Origin: an uncultured Alphaproteobacteria bacterium
GTDB taxonomy: Bacteria > Pseudomonadota > Alphaproteobacteria > Rhizobiales > Beijerinckiaceae
Length of the DNA: 40,231 nt
Reading direction: 5' to 3'
NCBI GenBank assembly: GCA_937903315.1
Contig: CALCZO010000299.1
Location: 1 to 40,231, forward strand
Shown: positions 23,000-31,385 of the stretch, piece by piece
Position numbering within the stretch: position 1 is the stretch's first letter
How the letters are laid out: the number at the start of each line of letters is the position of its first letter
The notes under the pieces: generated by a model
Seen by the model: the letters and a program-made list of their open reading frames with translations, nothing else
Database searches by the model: none
Told to the model about the DNA's origin: nothing
Position numbers and translations under genes: made by a program

Positions 23000-24019
23000 A
23001 TGGCGCGCGCTCCGGAAGTGTTCTCGATCGACCCGGCTGACAAGACTTCGGCAGCCGATGCGCCGCGCCGCGCCGCAGGCGGGGTGCGGATTGTCGAGGT
23101 TGCTGACGAATTCGAGCAGCCTGCTGGCATTGCGGAAGAAAAATCCAGGGCCCGTGGCAATGTCTGGCTGCGGCTGCTGGCTGGCGCGCTCGGCGCCTTC
23201 ATCAGTCTTGCCGTCGGCTTGTGGGCCTACGAATTCATCCTCGACCTGATGGGGCGCTGGCCGGTGCTCGGCTATCTTGCGCTGGCGCTCGGGGCCGTGG
23301 CGCTGCTTTCACTGGTCGTGGTGCTGGCGCGTGAACTTTCTGCCCTCGCCCGGCTCGGGTCGGCCGAAGCCCTGCGCGTCGCGGGTGATGAGGCGCTGGC
23401 CGCGGGAACCACCCCGGCCGCGCGTGCGTTCATTCATAAAGTCAATCGCTTCTACCGCGAAGACGCGACCACGGCGCGGGGGCGCGCGGCACTTGAGGGG
23501 TATACCGGCGAGATCATCGATGCACCCGATCTGATCGCCCTTGCCGAACGCGAACTGATGACGCCCAAGGATCGGGCGGCGCGGGCGGCGATTGCTTCTG
23601 CCGCGTCGAAAGTGGCGATGGTGACGACACTGTCGCCGCGGGCATGGGTCGATATCGTCTTCGTGCTGTTCCAGGGCGTGCGGCTGATCAGCCAGATTGC
23701 GACCGTCTACAACGGGCGGCCGGGCGGGCTGGCGATCTGGCGGCTGTCGGCGCGGGTGATGACCCATCTGGCGATCACCGGCGGCGTCGCGGTGGCGCAG
23801 GATGCGCTCAGCCAGTTCATCGGCGCGGGGCTTGCCGGGCGGCTGTCGAGCAAGCTTGGCGAGGGGATGCTCAATGGTGTCCTGACCGCTCGGGTGGGGC
23901 TCTCGGCCATCGCTGTCTGCCGGCCGATGCGTTTCCGGGCCCTGCCGGCACCGACGCTGTCGGATGTCGCCGGCTCGTTGCTGCCGATCGGCGGGCAGGC
24001 GGAAAAATCTGCCGGGTGA
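23000..24019 (+). CDS. ycjF: YcjF-family (TIGR01620) membrane protein
   Basis: This 339-residue protein is the usual YcjX partner. A cytoplasmic N-terminus of about 55 residues precedes two transmembrane helices (about 57-78 and 87-110). A DUF697-like helical region follows, with PRAWVDIVFVLFQGVRLI, SQIATVYNGRPG and ARVMTHLAITGGVA, all typical. It is translated from the same transcript as YcjX. The last codons overlap a palindrome that may serve as an enhancer for the downstream flgE promoter. Confidence 0.9.
   Translation: MARAPEVFSIDPADKTSAADAPRRAAGGVRIVEVADEFEQPAGIAEEKSRARGNVWLRLLAGALGAFISLAVGLWAYEFILDLMGRWPVLGYLALALGAVALLSLVVVLARELSALARLGSAEALRVAGDEALAAGTTPAARAFIHKVNRFYREDATTARGRAALEGYTGEIIDAPDLIALAERELMTPKDRAARAAIASAASKVAMVTTLSPRAWVDIVFVLFQGVRLISQIATVYNGRPGGLAIWRLSARVMTHLAITGGVAVAQDALSQFIGAGLAGRLSSKLGEGMLNGVLTARVGLSAIAVCRPMRFRALPAPTLSDVAGSLLPIGGQAEKSAG
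24000..24016. promoter_or_regulatory. Palindromic site upstream of flgE, candidate FlbD (ftr-like) enhancer
   Basis: CGGAAAAATCTGCCGGG, or in longer form CGGGCAG-N10-CTGCCGG, lies inside the end of ycjF about 120 bases upstream of the predicted flgE transcription start. It resembles the palindromes upstream of flgI and flgF in this window (10 of 16 bases shared with one flgF copy). Position suits binding of a sigma-54 activator. Confidence 0.4.
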
Positions 24020-24099
24020 CGCTGCGACAGGCGGAATCCGATTCCGCGCCGGTCAGGCGTGAGCGACAATAAGTCTCTGAAAATATTGATGACGCGATT

Positions 24100-24115
24100 T
24101 GGAACGCGACTTGTA
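24100..24115 (+). promoter_or_regulatory. Sigma-54 promoter of flgE-flgK-flgL
   Basis: TGGAACG-CGAC-TTGTA matches the -24/-12 consensus TGGCACG-N4-TTGCA in 10 of 12 fixed positions, with correct GG-to-TG spacing. Transcription would start near 24127, leaving a 24-base leader with GGAG before the flgE ATG. Confidence 0.7.
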
Positions 24116-24150
24116 TCGCGGTGGCCCGTGGTCACCTTTGGAGTCGTGGT

Positions 24151-25521
24151 ATGGGTATTTTCGGGGCGATGCTGACAGCGGTTACCGGGCTGAAGGCGCA
24201 GGGCTTTGCGCTGGAGAACATCTCCGGCAACATAGCCAACAGCCGGACAACCGGGTTCAAGCGGGTCGATACCAACTTTGTCGATCTGATCCCCGAAAGT
24301 CCGCTCGGGCGCGAGCAGGGCGCATCCGTGCTGGCGCTGGGCCGCAACACGGTGATGCAGCAGGGCGACCTTTCGACGACGCAGATCGGCACCAACATGG
24401 CGATCAACGGCGAGGGGATGTTCGTGGTGCAGGAACGCACCGGGTCGGCCAGCGGGCTGCCGGTGTTCGGCGGCGTCGAACTGTATACGCGGCGCGGCGA
24501 TTTCGAGATCGACAAGGACGGCTACCTCGTCAACGGCGCCGGCTACTATCTCAAGGGGCTGGCGATGGATCCGTTGACCGGATCGGTGAAGGGGTCAAAA
24601 CCCGATGTCGTCCGGGTGTCCAACGACAACCTGCCGGCCAAGCGGACCAGTATCGTTGAATACCGCGCCAACCTGCCGAGCTATCCGCAGACCAACGATG
24701 CGGATTCAGCCGTGGCGGGGTCCGAACTGCTGACCGCATCGGGCATGGCGGTCGATCCGCGGGTCGGCGGCGCGGGCTATGTCGCGGCGTCGGACGTGAC
24801 GGCGTTCGTCAACCGGTCGATCTCGGCAGGCGCGGTGACGGTCTACAACGATGTCGGCGCGCCGGTGAACGTCCAGATGCGCTGGGCCAAGACCGAGAAT
24901 GCGGCAACCGGAACCGACACCTGGAACCTGTTCTATCAGGAGGATTCGACTGCCACGGGCGCGGCGGCGGCATGGCGGAACGTCGGCACGGACTTCACGT
25001 TCGACAGCGATGGCCGGCTGACCTCGGCACCGTCCCTCTCGCTGGCCTCGCTGAGCGTCAACAACACCACGGTCGGGCCGATCACGCTCGATTTCACCGC
25101 CAGCGGCCTGACCCAGTTCGCCGATGCCAACGGCCAGACCCAGATCAACGCCGTGCGGCAGGACGGCTATGCCTCCGGCGTGCTCGAAGGTGTGCGGGTG
25201 GGCGATGCCGGGCGGATCATCGGCAGCTATTCCAACGGGCAGGTCGTCGGGCTGGCGCAGGTCGTGGTCGCCGGGTTCAACGGCGACAATGGTCTCAAAC
25301 GGCGCGATGGCGGGGTCTATGAGCAGACGCTCGAATCCGGCCCGCCGATCCTGATGCAGCAGGGGCGGGAAATCGTCGGCAGCGCGGTCGAGAACTCGAA
25401 CAGCGACATTTCGGAGGAGTTTTCCAAGATGATCGTGACGCAACAGGCCTATTCGGCCAATACCCGCGTGATTTCGACGTCGCAGCAGATGCTGCAAGAC
25501 GTGCTCAACATCATCCGGTGA
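24151..25521 (+). CDS. flgE: Flagellar hook protein FlgE
   Basis: FlgE polymerises into the hook. The 456-residue protein has the N-terminal basal-body rod motif (ALENISGNIANSRTTGFKR), a variable middle, and the C-terminal helix NSNSDISEEFSKMIVTQQAY...VISTSQQMLQDVLNII that packs in the hook core. Length is within the range for alphaproteobacterial hooks. ATG at 24151 is favoured over an upstream GTG at 24121 because GGAG precedes it and the native N-terminus MGIFGAMLTAVTG begins there. It heads the hook operon with flgK and flgL under a sigma-54 promoter. Confidence 0.95.
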   Translation: MGIFGAMLTAVTGLKAQGFALENISGNIANSRTTGFKRVDTNFVDLIPESPLGREQGASVLALGRNTVMQQGDLSTTQIGTNMAINGEGMFVVQERTGSASGLPVFGGVELYTRRGDFEIDKDGYLVNGAGYYLKGLAMDPLTGSVKGSKPDVVRVSNDNLPAKRTSIVEYRANLPSYPQTNDADSAVAGSELLTASGMAVDPRVGGAGYVAASDVTAFVNRSISAGAVTVYNDVGAPVNVQMRWAKTENAATGTDTWNLFYQEDSTATGAAAAWRNVGTDFTFDSDGRLTSAPSLSLASLSVNNTTVGPITLDFTASGLTQFADANGQTQINAVRQDGYASGVLEGVRVGDAGRIIGSYSNGQVVGLAQVVVAGFNGDNGLKRRDGGVYEQTLESGPPILMQQGREIVGSAVENSNSDISEEFSKMIVTQQAYSANTRVISTSQQMLQDVLNIIR

Positions 25522-25528
25522 GTGAGCG

Positions 25529-27370
25529 ATGAGCCTCTCCATCGCCATCGGCAACGCGCTGACGGGGTTGCGCTCGGTCGAAACCGGGCTCGATACCGTC
25601 TCGCGCAATATCTCCAGCGCGGGGGTGGAAGGCTATGCGCGGCGGACGGTGGCGGCGGTCGAGACCGGCCCGTCCGGCGTGCGCGACGGCGAGGTGCAGC
25701 GCGTGCTCGATGCCGTGCTGCAACGCCAGATCCGCCGCGAGAGTGCGGGCGCGGCCTACACCGCGACGATGGCGGGATTTCTGTCGCGGCTCGACACCAG
25801 CTTTGGCGTGCCGGGCGGGGCGACCAGCCTCGATACGCTGTTCAACGGTTTCTCCGGTACGATGCAGGCGCTGGCGGCAGAACCGGCCAGCACATCGGCC
25901 CGCAACGACGCGCTGATGGCCGGGCGGCTGCTGGCCTCGGGCTTCAATCAGCTCAGCGCCGACATCCAGACCCTGCGCGGCGATGCCGAGGCGGGGCTGG
26001 ACGGCGCGGTGGGGCAGGTCAACCAGGCCCTGTCCGCCATCGACCGGATCGAAAGCCAGTTGCCGATGGTGTCTGCCGGCAACGCCCGCGCCGATCTGCT
26101 CGATGAGCGCGACCGGCATGTCGATGCGCTGGCGCAACTGCTCGACATCCGTGTGACCGATCGCGGCAACGGCGGCATTGCGATCTTTACCGCCGGCGGC
26201 AGTGCGCTGTTTGACGGACAGGCCTCGCTGCTGCGGTTCGAACCGCGCGCGACCATCGGGCCCTCCTCGCTGTACAGTCCCGATCCGGACGAGAGCGGCG
26301 TCGGCCGGTTGACCATCGTCGATCCGCAGGGCGCGGCGGTTGATCTGAGGGCCGGACCGCTGCAGTCGGGCGAGATTGCCGCGCTGCTGACCCTGCGTGA
26401 CGAGACGCTGGTCGATGCGCAGGCGCGGCTTGACGCGATGGCGGCCGGCGTCGCGCGGATGATGTCCGACAAGCCGGTGGCCAGCACGGCGGCGACAAGC
26501 GGTGCGGCGACCGGTTTCGATCTCGACATGACCGGGCTTTCGGCGGGCGATCCGATCACGGTGACGGTGCGCGAGGGGGCTGCCGAACGGACCATGACGT
26601 TTGTGCGGGTTGAAAGCGCCGCTGCCCTGCCGCTGTCCGGCGTCGGTACGGCAGCGAGCCGATCCTTGATCGGGGTTGATTTTTCCGCGGGCGATGCCAG
26701 CGTGGCGGCTCAGATCCAGACCGCGCTCGGCGGCGGTTTTGCGGTGACCGCGCCTGCGGCCGGGACGCTCAGGGTGCTCGATGACGGAGCGACCGGGGCA
26801 ACCGATGTGGTCAGCCTTTCCGCCTTCGCCACCCAGATTGCACCGCTGTCGGGCAATGCGGCCTTGCCGCTGTTTGTCGATGCGGGCAATGGCGTTGCCA
26901 GCCGGGCGTTTACCGGCGCATTCGACGGCACGCCGCAGCAGACCGGGTTTGCCGGCCGCATTGCCGTCAACCCGACCGTTCTTGCCGATCCGGGCTTGCT
27001 GGTGTCGATGAACGGATCGACACTGGCGGGCGATCCAACCCGCCCGCAGGAGCTGATGAACCGTCTGACGGAGGGGACAGCCCGGTTCTTGACCGTTGGC
27101 GGTTCGGTCTCCGGCGTCACCACGGCGAGCCTGCCGGGGTTGCTGCGCGGCATGCTCGATGTGCAGGGGGCGCAGGCCGCGGATGCCGCCAGCATGGACG
27201 AAGGCCAGCAGATCGTCGTCGGTTCGCTGCGCCAGCGGTTTTCCGATGTGTCCGGCGTTTCGATCGATACTGAAATGGCCCGGCTTGTCGAATTGCAGAA
27301 CGCCTATGCCGCCAATGCCCGCATCATCAGCGTCGTCCAGCAGATGCTGGATGCGTTGATGCGGATCTAG
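25529..27370 (+). CDS. flgK: Flagellar hook-associated protein 1 FlgK
   Basis: FlgK forms the first junction ring between hook and filament. The 613 residues begin with the axial-protein motif (ALTGLRSVETGLDTVSRNISSAGVEGYARR) and end with the matching helix VELQNAYAANARIISVVQQMLDALM, family hallmarks. In between is a beta-rich insertion (about residues 335-440; for example AGDPITVTVREG). It begins 7 bases after the flgE stop and is followed by flgL after 19 bases. Confidence 0.94.
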   Translation: MSLSIAIGNALTGLRSVETGLDTVSRNISSAGVEGYARRTVAAVETGPSGVRDGEVQRVLDAVLQRQIRRESAGAAYTATMAGFLSRLDTSFGVPGGATSLDTLFNGFSGTMQALAAEPASTSARNDALMAGRLLASGFNQLSADIQTLRGDAEAGLDGAVGQVNQALSAIDRIESQLPMVSAGNARADLLDERDRHVDALAQLLDIRVTDRGNGGIAIFTAGGSALFDGQASLLRFEPRATIGPSSLYSPDPDESGVGRLTIVDPQGAAVDLRAGPLQSGEIAALLTLRDETLVDAQARLDAMAAGVARMMSDKPVASTAATSGAATGFDLDMTGLSAGDPITVTVREGAAERTMTFVRVESAAALPLSGVGTAASRSLIGVDFSAGDASVAAQIQTALGGGFAVTAPAAGTLRVLDDGATGATDVVSLSAFATQIAPLSGNAALPLFVDAGNGVASRAFTGAFDGTPQQTGFAGRIAVNPTVLADPGLLVSMNGSTLAGDPTRPQELMNRLTEGTARFLTVGGSVSGVTTASLPGLLRGMLDVQGAQAADAASMDEGQQIVVGSLRQRFSDVSGVSIDTEMARLVELQNAYAANARIISVVQQMLDALMRI

Positions 27371-27389
27371 GCGCACAAGGGAGAAGGCC

Positions 27390-28895
27390 ATGACCACGCT
27401 CTCACGGTTCACCCCCGGCCTCTACAGCGCCGAACGGCAGGCCGGCCGGCTCGAAGACCTGCGCAAGAGCCTCGACACGCTGAGCCGCCAGCTTTCAACC
27501 GGCCGGCGCGCCGAGACGCTGGGCGAGGTTGGCGCCGCCCGTTCGACCCTGATCGACATGCGGGCGCAACTGTCCCGGACAACGGCCTATCAGTCGGTCA
27601 ACGAGCGCGGCGCGCTGCGCCTGTCGCTGATGAGCGGCGCGCTCGACAATCTGGCCAAACTCGGTGCAGCGGCGCGGCGTGACGCATTGACGGCGACCGG
27701 GCCGGAAACGATCGAGACCGTCGGCGTGCGGACGACCGGCGCGCGGGCCAATCTCGCTGCCGCGCTTGACCAGCTCAACACCGACCTTGACGGGCAGTAC
27801 CTGTTCGCGGGCCGTGCGAACGATCAGGTTCCGGTGCCGGATGCCGGCGCGCTGCTTGATGGCGACGGGGCGGCAGCCGGCCTGCGCACGCTGATTGCCG
27901 AACGGCGCGCTGCCGACAAGGGTGACGGACTGGGACGCCTGACGCTCGACCAGACCGGAGCCACCGTGTCGCTGACCGAGGAGAACCCGCCGACCTTTGG
28001 CTTCAAGCTCAAGTCGATGGTCAGTTCGCTAAGCGGGGGCACGGTGACGGGACCGGATGGCGTGCCGCGTGCGGTCTCGCTGTCGCTGTCCTCGACGCTC
28101 GCAGTGGGGCAGACGATCACGCTGTCGCTGTCGCTGCCGGATGGATCGAGCGAGAGCATCACGCTGGTGGCGCGCGAGGTTGGCCAGCCGGGCGATGCCG
28201 CCAGCGGTTTCACCATTGCCGGAAATCTCAACGATACTGCCGCCAATCTCCGCGCCTCGCTGGCGGCCGCTCTTGCCGCGAAAGCCGATACCGCGCTGGC
28301 CGCTGCGTCCTCGATGGTCGCGGCTCAGGATTTCTTCGCAGCAACGGCCGACACGCCTGCCCGCCGGATCGACGGACCGCCGTACGACACCGCGACCGGC
28401 TTTGCCGCCAGCGGCAGCCGGCCGACGATGCTGTGGTATCAGGGCGATGCCGATCCGGCCCTGACAGCGCGCGACAGCCAGCGCACGACCATCGATCGGG
28501 GGCTGACACTTGGCGTCGGGGCCCGTGCCAATGAGGCGCCGCTTCAGGCCATGCTGGCCGGATTTGCGGTGCTGGGCGCCGAACAGCCGACAACCGGCGA
28601 CAGTCATGCCGTCGAACGCTTCCGCGCCCTGTCCGACCGGGCGGCGAGCCAATGGGGGCCGACAGCGCTCAGCGGGATCGTCGGCGACCTGTCCGCGGCG
28701 TCGGCGGCCATGGCGTCGGCCAACGAGCGCCACCAGCAGCGCGCCAATCTGTTCGAGACAGCGATTGCCGGGATCGAGCAGCCCTCGCTCGAAGAACTCT
28801 CGGCTTCGATCCTGTCGATCCAGACACGGCTGGAGGCAAGCTATCAGGTCACCGCCAGCATCGGGCGGCTCTCGCTGGCCAGCTACCTGGGATAG
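27390..28895 (+). CDS. flgL: Flagellar hook-associated protein 3 FlgL (long form)
   Basis: FlgL joins FlgK to flagellin. The N-terminal helix (LRKSLDTLSRQLSTGRRAETLGE) and the C-terminal helical region (ASANERHQQRANLFETAIAG ... LEASYQVTASIGRLSLASYL) are those of the flagellin/FlgL family. At 501 residues it is well longer than the usual 300-350; the excess is a central region (about 190-310) including AVGQTITLSLSLPDGSSESI, similar in style to the FlgK insertion. GGAGAAGG precedes ATG at 27390. The gene ends convergently with flaF, 74 bases away. Confidence 0.88.
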   Translation: MTTLSRFTPGLYSAERQAGRLEDLRKSLDTLSRQLSTGRRAETLGEVGAARSTLIDMRAQLSRTTAYQSVNERGALRLSLMSGALDNLAKLGAAARRDALTATGPETIETVGVRTTGARANLAAALDQLNTDLDGQYLFAGRANDQVPVPDAGALLDGDGAAAGLRTLIAERRAADKGDGLGRLTLDQTGATVSLTEENPPTFGFKLKSMVSSLSGGTVTGPDGVPRAVSLSLSSTLAVGQTITLSLSLPDGSSESITLVAREVGQPGDAASGFTIAGNLNDTAANLRASLAAALAAKADTALAAASSMVAAQDFFAATADTPARRIDGPPYDTATGFAASGSRPTMLWYQGDADPALTARDSQRTTIDRGLTLGVGARANEAPLQAMLAGFAVLGAEQPTTGDSHAVERFRALSDRAASQWGPTALSGIVGDLSAASAAMASANERHQQRANLFETAIAGIEQPSLEELSASILSIQTRLEASYQVTASIGRLSLASYLG

Positions 28896-28969
28896 AGTCA
28901 CTGACCGACACGCGAGCGCGATCGATCCGGGGGGCTGGCGCCGCCCGGACCGCGCGGTGTGTGTGCCGC

Positions 28970-29335
28970 TCAGGCTTGTCCGCGCAAGCCTGCCGCCAGA
29001 TCGCGGTTGATCCCGATCAGGCAGGCGAGCTTGGCCGCATCGGGCGCGGCTGTGGTCGCGATGGTGTGGTTGAGGACAAAATTGGCGAGCGTGAGGACGG
29101 CACCGCGCAACTCGGGCGGCAGTTCCGACTCCGGGCGCGATACACTCGAAAGGATCACCGTCCAGAGCTTGCGGTTGTGGGTCAGCGCGGCTTCGAAGGC
29201 GGCATTGCCGGGCACCTCCCGCTCGGCCGCCAATTGCAGGCGTGCAGCGGCTTTGACAAGGGCACTGGCTTCGCTTTCGCGCGGCGACATGCCGGCGCGG
29301 GCGGAATTGGCATAATGCTGTGCAGGCTGGGACAT
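28970..29335 (-). CDS. flaF: Flagellar biosynthesis regulator FlaF
   Basis: FlaF acts with FlbT in flagellin synthesis and secretion control in alphaproteobacteria. The 121-residue protein starts MSQPAQHYANSA and has the typical LVKAAARLQLA and LTHNRKLWTVILSSV segments and a C-terminal LIGINRDLAAGLR. The ATG at 29335 is chosen over upstream in-frame starts that would overlap flbY. It is the last gene of the flgI-cheL-flbY operon (10-base gap). Neither FlbT nor any flagellin gene is present in this window, which is unusual because flaF often sits by flbT. Confidence 0.9.
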   Translation of the reverse strand: MSQPAQHYANSARAGMSPRESEASALVKAAARLQLAAEREVPGNAAFEAALTHNRKLWTVILSSVSRPESELPPELRGAVLTLANFVLNHTIATTAAPDAAKLACLIGINRDLAAGLRGQA

Positions 29336-29345
29336 CGGGAGTTCC

Positions 29346-29768
29346 TCAACTGGTTCTGGACAAGGCGATGGGGGCATGGGACGGCGCGGCCCGGCTTTGG
29401 CCGGCAGGGCCATAGGCGGAGGGCAGCGGACGGCTCATCTGGTGCGAGACGTCGCGGATCAGGTCTTCGGCGACGCTGCGGGTCGTGGTCAGCACGCTGT
29501 GGTTCTGGCGGAGCGTGCGCGCCAGCGCCTCATGGCGGGCGCGGATCTCGGCGATCAGCGGTCCCGGCAGGGTGATGACCGCCTCGCTGTGCGCCTGCCA
29601 GCCGGCAAGTGCCGTGCGGTAGCGGGCAAAGGCATCCATCTTGGCCGGCAACAGATCGAGCGCGTCACGGATGCGGCCTGCGGCGGCGGCCCGGGTTTCA
29701 GCCACAACCACCGCGTCGAGCGCGATCAGCGCGTCCAGCAGGGCATGCGCCCAGTCAGGCCTTTGCAT
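29346..29768 (-). CDS. flbY: FlbY / FlgN-like flagellar protein
   Basis: The 140-residue helical protein lies between the rod-binding gene and flaF, exactly where Caulobacter has flbY in the flgI-cheL-flbY operon. Two helical stretches (about 1-60 and 65-105; RHEALARTLRQNHSVLTTTR) are followed by a short SAYGPAG motif similar to the end of FlgN chaperones. It is likely a chaperone for FlgK/FlgL or another hook-associated protein, but this is inference from position and shape. Its start overlaps the cheL gene by 14 bases. Confidence 0.7.
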   Translation of the reverse strand: MQRPDWAHALLDALIALDAVVVAETRAAAAGRIRDALDLLPAKMDAFARYRTALAGWQAHSEAVITLPGPLIAEIRARHEALARTLRQNHSVLTTTRSVAEDLIRDVSHQMSRPLPSAYGPAGQSRAAPSHAPIALSRTS

Positions 29769-30063
29769 CGAGGCTTCCTCCTGTTGCGCGGACGAGATCG
29801 CGGTAGACGGCCGGCGCGATGCCGACGCCGCCGCGCGCCGAAAGCGCCTTGGCGTGTTCGTCGATCAGCAGGCTGCGCCAGGCTTCCGCGCCGGGACCGG
29901 AAGCGCCGAGGGGGCCTTCGCCGTCTACGGTCGCGAACGCCTGCTCAAGCATGGACTTCAGAAACTGGCTCTCGAAGTCCTTGGCCGTGGCCAGCGCCTT
30001 GCGCGCCTGCGGCGCGAGCGTGGCGGAGGCGGTTGGCAGCGACAGCGGGGGCAGGGCGGCCAT
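29755..30063 (-). CDS. Rod-binding protein, FlgJ N-terminal type (CheL)
   Basis: This 102-residue protein has the FlgJ N-terminal (rod-binding) fold: AKDFESQFLKSMLEQAFATV then GPGAEAWRSLLIDEHAKALS with GIAPAVYRDLV. It lacks the muramidase part that E. coli FlgJ has, as usual in alphaproteobacteria. It caps or scaffolds rod assembly. The start ATG shares one base with the flgI stop (TGATG), and a GTG at 30066 is an alternative. The name cheL follows the Caulobacter neighbour order. Confidence 0.88.
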   Translation of the reverse strand: MAALPPLSLPTASATLAPQARKALATAKDFESQFLKSMLEQAFATVDGEGPLGASGPGAEAWRSLLIDEHAKALSARGGVGIAPAVYRDLVRATGGSLDAKA

Positions 30064-31178
30064 CACATCACCTCGATATCGGCTTGGAGGGCGCCGGCGG
30101 ATTTGATCGCCTGGAGGATGGTGATCATATCGCGCGGACCGATACCGAGCGCGTTCAGGCCATCGACCAGATCCTGCAGGCTGACGCCCTCACCGACGAT
30201 GCCGAGCTTGCGTTTGACATCGGTATCGACCCGCACTTCGGTGCGCGGGGCGACGACGGTTTCGCCGTTCGACAGCGCTTCAGGCTGGGAGACAACCGGG
30301 CGTTCGGTGATCGAGACGGTCAGGTTGCCCTGTGCGACGCCGACGGTGGACACGCGGACATCGCGGCCCATGACGATGACGCCGGAGCGCTCGTCGATGA
30401 TGATCCGTGCGCGCTGGTCTGGTTCGACACGCAGCTGCTCCACCTCGGTCAGGAGCTGGACGATGTTGCCCTTGTAGGTCTTGGGGATATGCATCTGCAC
30501 GGTTGCCGGATCGACCGGTTCGGCCGTGCTGGTGCCAAGAAAGTCGTTGACCGCAGCGGCAATGCGACGGGCGGTGGTGAAGTCGGGATTGCGCAGCGAC
30601 AGTTTCAGCTTCTTCTGGTCGGCCAGCTTGAATTCGACCTCGCGTTCGATCAGTGCGCCGTTCGGGATGCGGCCGACGGTCGGCACGCCGCGCGTAACCT
30701 TGGCGGCATCGCCTTCGGCGGCAAAGCCGGCAATCGCCAGCGACCCCTGCGCCACGGCATAGACCTCGCCATCCGCGCCCAGCAGCGGCGTGACCAGCAG
30801 CGTGCCGCCCTGCAACGACTTGGCATCGCCGAGCGCGGAGACGGTCACGTCCATCCGGGTGCCCTGCGAGGCGAAGGCCGGCAGGTTGGCCGTCACCATC
30901 ACGGCGGCGACATTGGCGGTGCGCAGCGTCGTGCCGCGGGTGTTCACGCCCAGTCGTTCAAGCATCGCGGTCAGCGACTGCTTGGTGAAGGGCGCGTTGT
31001 TGAGCGTATCGCCGGTGCCGTTGAGGCCCACGACGAGGCCGTAGCCAACCAGCTGGTTTTCCCGAATCCCTTCGATGGCGGCGAGATCCTTGATCCGCGA
31101 CAGGGCGGATGCCGGACCGGTCAGGACCATGAGTAACAGGACTGCAATCAGGGCGCGTGCAAACGGCGGGACAGGCAT
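30063..31178 (-). CDS. flgI: Flagellar P-ring protein FlgI
   Basis: FlgI forms the P-ring in the peptidoglycan layer. The 371-residue protein has a signal peptide (FARALIAVLLLMVLTGPASA) and mature start LSRIKDLAAIEGIRENQLVG, then the GLVVGLNGTGDTLNNAPFT motif; all are highly conserved in the family. The C-terminus ends SLQDLVDGLNALGIGPRDM... as expected. ATG at 31178 gives a normal signal sequence. The gene heads a four-gene operon (flgI, cheL, flbY, flaF) and is divergent from fliX, as in Caulobacter. A sigma-54 promoter lies about 42 bases upstream of the start. Confidence 0.96.
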   Translation of the reverse strand: MPVPPFARALIAVLLLMVLTGPASALSRIKDLAAIEGIRENQLVGYGLVVGLNGTGDTLNNAPFTKQSLTAMLERLGVNTRGTTLRTANVAAVMVTANLPAFASQGTRMDVTVSALGDAKSLQGGTLLVTPLLGADGEVYAVAQGSLAIAGFAAEGDAAKVTRGVPTVGRIPNGALIEREVEFKLADQKKLKLSLRNPDFTTARRIAAAVNDFLGTSTAEPVDPATVQMHIPKTYKGNIVQLLTEVEQLRVEPDQRARIIIDERSGVIVMGRDVRVSTVGVAQGNLTVSITERPVVSQPEALSNGETVVAPRTEVRVDTDVKRKLGIVGEGVSLQDLVDGLNALGIGPRDMITILQAIKSAGALQADIEVM

Positions 31179-31219
31179 GCGGTGCAAACTCCTCGACCCC
31201 ATACGGGTGTCGACAGGCA

Positions 31220-31235
31220 TGCGCGCACCGTGCCA
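31220..31235 (-). promoter_or_regulatory. Sigma-54 promoter of flgI operon
   Basis: On the minus strand TGGCACG-GTGC-GCGCA keeps the full -24 box and the GC of the -12 box with exact spacing. Transcription would begin near 31208, about 30 bases before the flgI start. Confidence 0.65.
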
Positions 31236-31308
31236 ATGGCAAAGTCGATAAAAAACAAACAATTGAGCGAAAATGTCAACCGAACATCAGGGCAAAAACA
31301 TCCTTGGA

Positions 31309-31323
31309 CGGCAAGAACAGCCG
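31309..31323. promoter_or_regulatory. Palindromic site in the flgI/fliX spacer, candidate FlbD (ftr-like) site
   Basis: CGGCAAGAACAGCCG is an imperfect inverted repeat about 108 bases upstream of the predicted flgI start of transcription. Its minus-strand form shares 12 of 16 bases with one of the two flgF-upstream copies. It also lies about 63 bases before fliX, so it might regulate both directions. Confidence 0.4.
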
Positions 31324-31385
31324 CGATGTTTACACTCCGTTTACGATCCGCAGATCACAGTAATGCACGGAAAGGTTGTGTCCTG

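Noticed and set aside
28896..28969. GC-rich inverted repeat between flgL and flaF as a terminator
   Set aside because: The stem is only about six or seven base pairs with a large loop and no T-run follows.
29376..31136. A 586-codon plus-strand frame opposite flgI, cheL and flbY
   Set aside because: Antisense to three recognised flagellar genes, with no domain and shadow-like composition.
31330..31360. GTTTAC direct repeat (GTTTAC-N5-GTTTAC) before fliX
   Set aside because: Two hexamers only 11 bases apart, without match to a known regulator; chance occurrence cannot be excluded.
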